Shown here: in pieces, positions 1 through 4,767 of the stretch
How positions within the stretch are numbered: position 1 is the stretch's first letter
Layout of the letters: every line of letters starts with the position of its first letter
Assembly: GCA_964519995.1 (NCBI GenBank)
Contig: CAZFLY010000035.1
Span: forward strand, 1 to 28,443
Source of the DNA: CAZFLY01 sp964519995
GTDB taxonomy: Bacteria > Planctomycetota > Phycisphaerae > Sedimentisphaerales > Anaerobacaceae
DNA length: 28,443 nucleotides
Reading direction: 5' to 3'
Made by a program: the position numbers and the translations under genes
The notes under the pieces: generated by a model
Seen by the model: the letters and a program-made list of their open reading frames with translations, nothing else
Databases searched by the model: none
Told to the model about the DNA's origin: nothing

Positions 1-1
1 C

Positions 2-100
2 CGCAAAAGATTCGTTGAAGAGGGTCTGGAAGCTGCATTGGGTCGGCGTAGCCCCGGCACTCTCACCGAAGATGGATGGCGGGGTTGCCGTTATATTTAG
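2..100 (+). pseudogene. IS630-type transposase remnant (N-terminal HTH part), cut by the window edge
   Basis: Frame 2 of the first 100 bases is open from the window edge and reads RKRFVEEGLEAALGRRSPGT before ending at a TAG. The RFVEEGLEAAL core is typical of the end of the N-terminal helix-turn-helix region of IS630/Tc1-type transposases. The next part of that family (about 250 more residues with the DDE/D catalytic domain) is absent. The residues after SPGT do not look like the family, and the stop codon is supplied by the TATTTAG head of the hairpin repeat that follows. It is therefore a decayed fragment. The upstream part lies outside the window, so the element's total length is unknown. 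Confidence 0.6.
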
Positions 101-166
101 CCCTGCCATCACTATGGCAGGGTTCGTCTTTATATTTAGCCCCTCCTTTTACGCGGGGTTTTGTTT
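92..166 (+). repeat. Hairpin repeat, copy A (two TATTTAGCC-headed units)
   Basis: Two consecutive units each begin with TATTTAGCCC. The first continues into a perfect 9-bp stem with a 4-nt loop, CCCTGCCAT-cact-ATGGCAGGG (101-122). The second hairpin, near 139-158, is imperfect (cccctcc/acgcgggg). The 75-bp block is nearly identical to 961-1036, so the methyltransferase gene is bracketed by direct copies. The second unit ends in a T-rich run and could act as a terminator. Confidence 0.75.
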
Positions 167-239
167 TGAGCATTTGACAATTTTAATTTAGATATTAGGA
201 TTTGGAATTTTTCTGTTTAGTCGAGGTCCACCTTCTATA

Positions 240-908
240 TCACCGAACTAATTTAGTAAAAATCATCGTGAATGACATTATATTGCCATATTTTTTTGCT
301 ATATCAAATCCTGCTTTATCAGCAAGATGCATCACAGTTTTAGAACTTTGATAATCAGGATCCGGCAAAACTTCTGTTATAGACAAAACACCCCCTGGCT
401 TTAATACATTGTATATTTCTTCTAATGCTTTTTCTTTATCTGAAATTTCTCCAAGCACTGTAACTAAAAAGGCACAATCAATACTATATTCACCTTGGAT
501 TTTTCCTTCACCAGCACCGCCTAATATAGTTTCAATATTTGTTAGATTATTATCCTTGATGCGCTTCTCTAACTTTTGCAGCATTTTTTCCTGAATATCT
601 AACGCAATCACTTTGCCGGTGGAGCCAACATATCTTGCAAAGGGGATTGTTAACCGACCAGGCCCACAACCAACATCAAGAACGGACATTCCTGTTTTAA
701 GTCCAGCTCTTTTTATTAATAAAGAACTCCCAGCAATCCATTCCATATAAGGATTTTCTAATAGAAAAGAAAGCCACCAAGGGCATGGTATAGATTTTTT
801 TCTTTTGACAACGCTTATTGTGACAATATACAAGCAGACAAGAAGAAAAAGGATGGTTACGATTTTTATCATATCACGTTGAAATAATTTATTTCTGATT
901 TTATCCAC
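240..908 (-). CDS. Class I SAM-dependent methyltransferase with N-terminal membrane anchor
   Basis: This 222-residue protein has a hydrophobic segment at about residues 13-34 followed by KRKK, suggesting a membrane anchor with the catalytic part in the cytoplasm. The sequence CPWWLSFLLENP precedes a Rossmann methyltransferase core: motif I VLDVGCGPGRL at about 76-86, an acidic end to strand 2 (VIALDIQ), and a motif near LKPGGVLSITE. The substrate cannot be told. The annotated start is a GTG at 908 that sits inside a perfect palindrome (903-919). An in-frame ATG at 872 would begin directly at the membrane segment; neither start has a strong Shine-Dalgarno sequence. The gene is AT-rich, stands alone and is bracketed by near-identical hairpin repeats, consistent with an acquired accessory gene. 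Confidence 0.85.
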   Translation of the reverse strand: MDKIRNKLFQRDMIKIVTILFLLVCLYIVTISVVKRKKSIPCPWWLSFLLENPYMEWIAGSSLLIKRAGLKTGMSVLDVGCGPGRLTIPFARYVGSTGKVIALDIQEKMLQKLEKRIKDNNLTNIETILGGAGEGKIQGEYSIDCAFLVTVLGEISDKEKALEEIYNVLKPGGVLSITEVLPDPDYQSSKTVMHLADKAGFDIAKKYGNIMSFTMIFTKLVR

Positions 909-919
909 CTGCGGTGGAT
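903..919. promoter_or_regulatory. Perfect palindrome overlapping the methyltransferase start codon
   Basis: ATCCACC-TGC-GGTGGAT has 7-bp perfect arms and a 3-nt centre. The GTG start codon of the methyltransferase (minus strand) lies inside one arm. As RNA it would form a hairpin over the initiation site; as DNA it could be an operator. Either role is inference. Confidence 0.4.
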
Positions 920-960
920 TTATACAACCATTATACTAATTTCAATTCTGTGGTGCGGAT

Positions 961-1058
961 TGTATTTAGCCCCGCCATCACTATGGCAGGGTTCGTCTTT
1001 ATATTTAGCCCCGCGTTTTACGCGGGGTTTTTGTTTAGCCTCGCCGCTCGCGGCGAGG
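961..1058 (+). repeat. Hairpin repeat, copy B (three TTTAGCC-headed units)
   Basis: Three modules follow one another, each starting with TTTAGCC. Unit 1 is a near-copy of the hairpin at 101-122 with one mismatch in the stem. Unit 2 is a perfect 8-bp stem CCCCGCGT-ttt-ACGCGGGG followed by a T-run. Unit 3 is CCTCGCCG-ctcg-CGGCGAGG (1039-1058), also perfect. The head is constant while the stem sequence changes with matching changes in the partner arm. Units 1 and 2 match copy A at 92-166 almost base for base. Confidence 0.8.
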
Positions 1059-1077
1059 GCAATTGCCCATACTATAT

Positions 1078-1195
1078 CACCAAACAACAAACTACGAACT
1101 CCGAACAACGAACTATGAACTAATCAATACCTGTCCTGAGCGCAGTCGAAGGATATCTACCGCAATAATCAATCATCAATAATCATTAATCAATG
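1078..1195 (+). repeat. Intergenic short-word repeats (909-1367 has no gene)
   Basis: The gap between the methyltransferase and the octapeptide gene is made of repeats. After the hairpin block come degenerate tandem words of the type AACTACGAAC (about 1087-1121), then an imperfect palindrome TCCTGAGCGCAGTCGAAGGA (1134-1153), and then an AT-rich 30-mer at 1164-1193. The 30-mer matches 27 of 30 positions with the complement of 18931-18960. No credible coding region is seen; open frames here merely run through the repeats. Confidence 0.6.
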
Positions 1196-1201
1196 CCGAT
1201 G

Positions 1202-1358
1202 AACCACCTCACCGCAAGGCGGATTTTAAGGCCCCCTGACCAGAAATTGCCAGAAGGCAAGGAATGAAAGAAACGCTTGGCATCAGGGGCGCGTCGTAGG
1301 GCTCGAGCAAATGTGAGAGCCCAATGGTGTTTCCGCTTGAGAGAATTGTTAGGTGGTT
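1202..1358. other. attC-like imperfect inverted structure downstream of the octapeptide gene
   Basis: The ends are inverted copies: AACCACCTCAC (1202-1212) and GTTAGGTGGTT (1348-1358), one mismatch. GTTAGGT fits the integron R-box consensus GTTRRRY exactly; its partner ACCTCAC has one deviation from RYYYAAC. Just inside, CAAGGCGG (1215-1222) pairs with CCGCTTG (1333-1339) leaving one unpaired G, reminiscent of L boxes with an extrahelical base. GGCCCCCTGACC and GGCATCAGGGGC pair deeper inside. The structure begins 9 bases after the stop codon of the minus-strand gene, where an attC would lie. The bulge is in the opposite arm from the classical layout and no integron integrase is in the window, so this is only attC-like. 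Confidence 0.35.
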
Positions 1359-1367
1359 ATCAACGAT

Positions 1368-1784
1368 TTAAGGCATATTCTCTCTAATAAGTTCAGCTAA
1401 ATCGGCCATGCCATGTATAGCAAGATATTCAATGAACACTGACCATGGCGGAATGTTGCTGCGGTAAGGATTCTCACAAGGGCCGGTATACATACCGCCA
1501 CCCGGGCCAGAATATAAGCCGCCGCCTGGCCCTGTATAGAGCCCACCGCCAGGACCTGTGTACAATCCTCCTCCAGGCCCCGTATAGAGTCCACCTCCTG
1601 GACCAGTGTATAGACCACCACCAGGCCCTGTGTACATTCCACCTCCAGGACCAGTATACATACCACCTCCCTGTCCGGTATATGCTCCCCCACCAGGTCC
1701 CGTATACATCCCTCCTCCGGGCCCTGTATAGAGCCCACCCCCTGGCCCTGTATATTGATCTCGCGGCCATGTATTTACTGTCAT
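1368..1784 (-). CDS. Octapeptide-repeat protein (YTGPGGGx, 11 units)
   Basis: This 138-residue protein starts MTVNTWPRDQ, continues with 11 consecutive octapeptides of the form YTGPGGG(L/M/A) at about residues 11-98, and ends with a non-repetitive tail after YTGPCENPYRS that looks helical (PPWSVFIEYLAIHGMADLAELIRE). Variants are rare: one TGQ for TGP and one YSG for YTG. The 24-base DNA units differ at many third codon positions while the peptide stays nearly constant, which argues that the protein is real and selected. The start has a good Shine-Dalgarno GAGG 8 bases upstream. There is no signal peptide. The regular aromatic/Gly-Pro spacing suggests a repetitive beta structure or an extended flexible array; the function is unknown to me. 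It sits between an attC-like structure and a GTTAGGC box. Confidence 0.8.
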   Translation of the reverse strand: MTVNTWPRDQYTGPGGGLYTGPGGGMYTGPGGGAYTGQGGGMYTGPGGGMYTGPGGGLYTGPGGGLYTGPGGGLYTGPGGGLYTGPGGGLYSGPGGGMYTGPCENPYRSNIPPWSVFIEYLAIHGMADLAELIRENMP

Positions 1785-1822
1785 TGAATAACCTCAATAT
1801 GTTTCTAAGCGCCTAACAATGA

Positions 1823-1963
1823 TTATACAGTCTGCATAAAACGACAAGCACAGACTGTCTCTTTCTGTATAGTAAATTGCCGCCTCTTCTCGTTACATAT
1901 TCTAACTTCTTTCAGATCAATCTTTTCTACATTTTCGCCGATCGCACACTCAAGTTTATACAT
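1823..1963 (-). CDS. Possible small protein, 46 residues, unrecognised
   Basis: An ATG at 1963 opens a 46-residue frame beginning MYKLECAIGENVEKIDL and ending CRFMQTV. The frame stays open further upstream to a possible start at 2038, but that stretch is the GC-rich hairpin region (2004-2018, CCGCGC-ggc-GCGCGG) and reads as low-quality sequence. No homology is recognised and no clear Shine-Dalgarno is seen. It points the same way as its neighbours and lies between the FRG gene and the octapeptide gene, a position where short cassette genes could occur. It may equally be chance. Confidence 0.25.
   Translation of the reverse strand: MYKLECAIGENVEKIDLKEVRICNEKRRQFTIQKETVCACRFMQTV
1827..1858. 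repeat. Perfect inverted repeat, 8-bp arms
   Basis: ACAGTCTG (1827-1834) and CAGACTGT (1851-1858) are exact inverted copies around a 16-base loop. The block sits 10 bases from GCCTAAC (1811-1817), whose complement GTTAGGC fits the integron core-site consensus and lies just upstream of the octapeptide gene. No T-run follows on either strand, so it does not look like an intrinsic terminator. Confidence 0.45.
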
Positions 1964-2053
1964 GCTGTATAACGACCAGCGTGGGCGCAAGTGAAGGACG
2001 TGTCCGCGCGGCGCGCGGAACCCTATGTCGCTCTGCACTGCTTTTTTCAGGTT

Positions 2054-2755
2054 TCATGCCGTGAACTTTTCAACGATATACCTCCCAAGACCGTCAAAAT
2101 CGGGAAACATGGAGTATTCGTTGACTCCTGAGTACTTCAGGAATCTCTTGATTCTAGGAATGAGCGACTTCGGAACTTTGACCATCCGGACACAATCAGG
2201 AAATTGCTTCTCCAGTGGATCAGGTATTCGACCGTTAAGAGTAAACACACCCCTCTGGGCAAATTGCCTCTTGTTCTGCTTTGGTGGGATCATGGCAAGG
2301 GGACCGTTCGGCGGGTTGTCACTTTGCGTGATGTACGCTGAGAAATAATCATAGTCCAAGTCAGAGATTGGGTTGATCAGACCCAGCCCCGCCACGCGGT
2401 CATTCAATTCGTACGGATTCAATATCCAAATCGCTGGCTGCAGGACTCGGCCGCGGATTGCAAAGTAGAGAGCTACAGCAAGAGTCTCCGTCCAATCAAG
2501 CAAGCGAGTGGGTATTCCACAGTGACGCATGTCAAATAGGACCTGCCAAGAAGGCCTATTTGATTCGTAAAGGGGTCCAGAGTATGACAAGTAGTCGTAG
2601 AACATATCACATTCGTTGACCTTATAGAACTTTCTCCGAAACAGACTCGGGAGCAGTTTCCACTTGCTGTTGGTATGTCCCCGAAAGAAAGGCATGTCAC
2701 CGCATTTCTTGGTCTCCTTGTCAATATCACTCAAGAATTTCGACCATGCGTCCAT
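2054..2755 (-). CDS. FRG domain-containing protein
   Basis: The 233-residue protein contains the signature that names the FRG domain, FFRGHTNSKWKLLPSLFRR at about residues 23-41, followed by features usual in the family: a stretch around SWQVLFDMRHCGIPTRLLDWTE and LAVALYFAI, and aromatic-rich segments up to about residue 180. The FRG domain is widespread in bacteria and phages, often in accessory or mobile regions, and its biochemical role is not established. The protein is soluble with no signal peptide. The ATG at 2755 has a strong Shine-Dalgarno AGGAGGT about 7 bases upstream, so the gene has its own translation start and probably its own promoter in the AT-rich DNA above it. It heads the minus-strand group that includes the octapeptide protein. 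Confidence 0.85.
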   Translation of the reverse strand: MDAWSKFLSDIDKETKKCGDMPFFRGHTNSKWKLLPSLFRRKFYKVNECDMFYDYLSYSGPLYESNRPSWQVLFDMRHCGIPTRLLDWTETLAVALYFAIRGRVLQPAIWILNPYELNDRVAGLGLINPISDLDYDYFSAYITQSDNPPNGPLAMIPPKQNKRQFAQRGVFTLNGRIPDPLEKQFPDCVRMVKVPKSLIPRIKRFLKYSGVNEYSMFPDFDGLGRYIVEKFTA

Positions 2756-2828
2756 TGTAGATACCTCCTGAAGGCTGATCTTGTGTCTACTCTTGTTTGG
2801 AAACTAATATAATAATATACAACATTTA

Positions 2829-2857
2829 TCCGCCGCTTATTTGGCGGACTTTTTATT
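2829..2857 (+). terminator. Intrinsic terminator-like hairpin
   Basis: TCCGCC and GGCGGA form a 6-bp GC-rich stem around an 8-base loop, followed at once by CTTTTTATT. In this orientation it would stop plus-strand transcription, although no plus-strand gene precedes it. It lies 74 bases above the divergent FRG start. Confidence 0.5.
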
Positions 2858-3028
2858 ACTCAAACGGCGTAAGCCATCCTCCAAAAGGAGTCTCAAGGAC
2901 TGTGGACTGACCGATTTCAGAATCTTATTTACCTTAATATCTTTAGTAAAGAACTTAATTAAATTCTGACATAGTCAGCCTCAACAAAACACAATACGCA
3001 ATACGATATACTATCGACTCTCAGATTT

Positions 3029-3096
3029 AATACGGCTGAAAAACATTACTCGCTGCTTATTTAACCTCATAATTGTATCACCAAAATCCGACCGAA
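3029..3096 (+). repeat. Diverged direct repeat, copy 1
   Basis: The block begins AATACGGCTGAAAAACATTA and runs through ACTCGCTGCT and AATTGTATCACC to CCGACC. The same series of words occurs about 403 bases downstream at 3432-3498. The unit is non-coding. Confidence 0.65.
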
Positions 3097-3218
3097 GCGT
3101 TTATCTGGATATACTGAAAAAGCAAGCCTCCATCTTTAATTCATTATAATTATTCAATACAAACCAGTTCAATATAAACAAGTTTTATTTAAACCAGTTT
3201 TGTATATATAAATCCATA

Positions 3219-3233
3219 CCTAAGTTACTTAGG
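3219..3233. promoter_or_regulatory. Palindrome CCTAAG-tta-CTTAGG (candidate operator 1)
   Basis: Perfect 6-bp arms around a 3-base centre. A second site 77 bases away (3295-3311) has the same arms and nearly the same flanks (ATACCTAAG versus TTACCTAAG). Paired identical palindromes suggest a dimeric DNA-binding protein; which protein is unknown. Confidence 0.4.
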
Positions 3234-3294
3234 CATCATGCCATCTCTAATCCATCAAAAAGCCAACACATTTATTTTATGTTTTATATATATT

Positions 3295-3311
3295 ACCTAA
3301 GATACTTAGGT
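3295..3311. promoter_or_regulatory. Palindrome ACCTAAG-ata-CTTAGGT (candidate operator 2)
   Basis: Perfect 7-bp arms around a 3-base centre, matching the site at 3219-3233. The flanking DNA is extremely AT-rich. No gene start lies within 700 bases downstream, so its regulatory target is not obvious. Confidence 0.4.
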
Positions 3312-3431
3312 ATTCTTTGAAAAACATTCAGAAAAGTAACAAAAAACGTATCTGACTGTTGATTATCAAATAATTAATATTAGAAAAGTCCATATTTTTA
3401 CTATACACTTTTTCATACACAGATAACTTTC

Positions 3432-3498
3432 AATACGGCTACAAATATCACTCGCTGCTGATCTAACCGCATAATTGTATCACCCAAAGCCGACCAAC
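3432..3498 (+). repeat. Diverged direct repeat, copy 2
   Basis: AATACGGCTACAAATATCAC, then TCGCTGCT, AATTGTATCACCC and GCCGACC correspond in order to copy 1 at 3029-3096, with scattered substitutions. The two palindromes at 3219 and 3295 lie between the copies. Confidence 0.65.
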
Positions 3499-3534
3499 AA
3501 AAGCCAAATTTTTCTGTCTTCCTCAACCATTTGT

Positions 3535-3590
3535 TCCTTCTGTCTTCTGCCCTCTGTCGTCTGCCGTCCGTCTTCTGCCCTCTGTATTCC
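3535..3590 (+). repeat. CTGTC/TCTGCC microrepeat tract
   Basis: Short words (TTCTG, TCTTCTGCCCTCTG, TCGTCTGCCGTCCG) recur with imperfect 7-8-base spacing. TCTTCTGCCCTCTGT occurs twice. The tract is strand-biased (pyrimidine-rich) and non-coding. Similar words occur in the 18539-18663 structure (CGAGTCTTCTGTCCTGCTGCC). Confidence 0.5.
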
Positions 3591-3799
3591 ACTTTCATAC
3601 TTCTCATCTATCCTCTCACCGGTTTTTTCAATCGCCCCTAAATCAGAGTGGTCCTGCCCGGTTAATAAACCTGCCATAACTTATATTGAAACTGCTACAA
3701 AATGCAACGTCCGATAAGGCTATTGCTTGCCCATTTTAACATCTTTTCATTTTTTCATTAGCAAATTTGATGCCATGCCAACGCACAAATTTTCAAAGT

Positions 3800-3960
3800 C
3801 AAGTCGGCTATTTCATGTCTGCTCAAAAAGTGCGCATTTTTGCTCATATCTTGCTAACTTTTGCTCATTTCTGCATGTTTCTGCTCATTTTTTGCTGATT
3901 TTTGCGCTTTTGCTCTTATGCACTTATGTTCTTATAACTTATACACTTATAAAATTTTTA
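3800..3960 (+). repeat. T-rich low-complexity tract with TTTTGCTCA words
   Basis: Variants of TTTTTGCTCAT recur about every 10-20 bases, fading into TTATAACTTATACACTTATA. It is likely slippage-derived, non-coding DNA. Confidence 0.45.
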
Positions 3961-4022
3961 CACGTGAGTCCCAAAAAACTAACTGTCCAATCAGGGCTGA
4001 CAAAAAAAATCTTAAAATTCAC

Positions 4023-4050
4023 TTGACACTTCAAACAAGTGTTTTAAACT
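4023..4050 (+). promoter_or_regulatory. tetR operon promoter with overlapping palindromic operator
   Basis: A consensus -35 TTGACA (4023-4028) is followed after 16 bases by TAAACT (4045-4050), a 4/6 match to the -10 box. The palindrome ACACTT-caaac-AAGTGT (4026-4042) overlaps the -35 and spacer. This is the usual position for a repressor site, and the first gene downstream encodes a TetR-family protein, so autorepression is likely. Both calls are by eye. Confidence 0.5.
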
Positions 4051-4095
4051 ATCGTATGAAGCTCTTGTATAAAACGGATGTTTGAGGGATGTGAT

Positions 4096-4767
4096 ATGCA
4101 AGGCAATACAGAAGGAAACAGCAATAACAATACTGAAAAGGGCGTTCAGGAAAGGCTGCTCGACGCTGCGGAGGAGCTTTTCTGCGAGCACGGCTTTGAG
4201 GGCACGCATGTCCGTGATATTGCAACAGTTGCGGGCTGTAACATCGCAGCGATAAATTACTATTTTGGCGGTAAAGAGAAGCTATATCTGGAGGTCTGGC
4301 GTCGTCAACTCGGCGTAATGCGTGACATTCGGCTTGCCAGTATCGAGAAAGTAATGTCCCAGGGTGGTGAGCCTCAATTAGAGCAGCTTCTGAGATCCTT
4401 TGCTAATGCGTTTATTCAGCCACTTTTGGATAAGAACAAAGGCATTCAGATTGGCAAGCTTATGGCTCGAGAGATGATAGATCGGCGGTTGCCTGAAGAC
4501 ATGTTCGTACAAGAGTTTGTTGTACCGACATTTACAGCTCTGCGAGGAGCGTTGTTATCGATTTGCCCGGGTCTGGATGAATCAAAAATTCTGTTGATAA
4601 TTCTGTCTTTTGTCGGGCAGCTAATGCAAACGTTGCATATCAAAGCCATGTTTGGACAGACCAGCAAGCCGGAAATATTGCAGTTTGATCTTGCTGAAGC
4701 GATTGATCACATCGTTAAATTCTCCGCAGTAGGAATCAGAGCATACGCCGGGGAGAAAACAGTATGA
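4096..4767 (+). CDS. TetR-family transcriptional regulator of the efflux operon
   Basis: The N-terminal third (about residues 16-63) is a TetR DNA-binding domain: VQERLLDAAEELFCEHGFEGTHV..., then the recognition region with NYYFGGKEKLY. The C-terminal part resembles the CerR-type ligand-binding domain, including AREMIDRRLP and a hydrophobic helix LLIILSFVGQLMQTL. The ATG at 4096 is preferred because GAGGGA lies 6 bases upstream; an earlier in-frame ATG at 4078 lacks such a site. The gene ends in an ATGA overlap with the outer-membrane factor gene, so the two are translationally coupled. It probably represses the pump operon through the palindrome at 4026-4042 and is released by a pump substrate. 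The inducer is unknown. Confidence 0.9.
   Translation: MQGNTEGNSNNNTEKGVQERLLDAAEELFCEHGFEGTHVRDIATVAGCNIAAINYYFGGKEKLYLEVWRRQLGVMRDIRLASIEKVMSQGGEPQLEQLLRSFANAFIQPLLDKNKGIQIGKLMAREMIDRRLPEDMFVQEFVVPTFTALRGALLSICPGLDESKILLIILSFVGQLMQTLHIKAMFGQTSKPEILQFDLAEAIDHIVKFSAVGIRAYAGEKTV

Larger units (their letters stand above)
2756..4095. other. 1.3-kb AT-rich gene-free interval
   Basis: No credible gene is seen between the FRG gene and tetR. The interval holds a terminator-like hairpin (2829-2857), a diverged direct repeat (3029-3096 and 3432-3498), two matching palindromes (3219-3233 and 3295-3311), a CTGTC/TCTGCC-rich microrepeat (3535-3590) and a T-rich low-complexity tract (about 3800-3960). 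Open frames in the T-rich part have biased Phe/Leu/Ser composition and no domains. The interval separates the accessory genes from the efflux operons. Confidence 0.6.

Noticed and set aside
914..1123. Plus-strand open frame of 69 residues over the hairpin repeats
   Set aside because: It is simply the repeat block and short-word tract read through; no start signal and no protein-like features.
1078..1195. CRISPR array
   Set aside because: The repeated words are short, degenerate and tandem, without constant spacers; no cas genes are present. The same holds for the other repeat tracts.
1397..1816. Long open frames overlapping the octapeptide gene in other frames and on the plus strand
   Set aside because: They are open only because a 24-base repeat with a fixed codon pattern avoids stops in several frames. 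Only the YTGPGGG frame shows third-position variation, a Shine-Dalgarno and a non-repetitive conserved-looking tail.
3727..4085. Open frames of 99 and 74 residues in the T-rich tract
   Set aside because: Composition is driven by T-rich low-complexity DNA (Phe, Leu, Ser, Cys); no domain and no ribosome-binding site.
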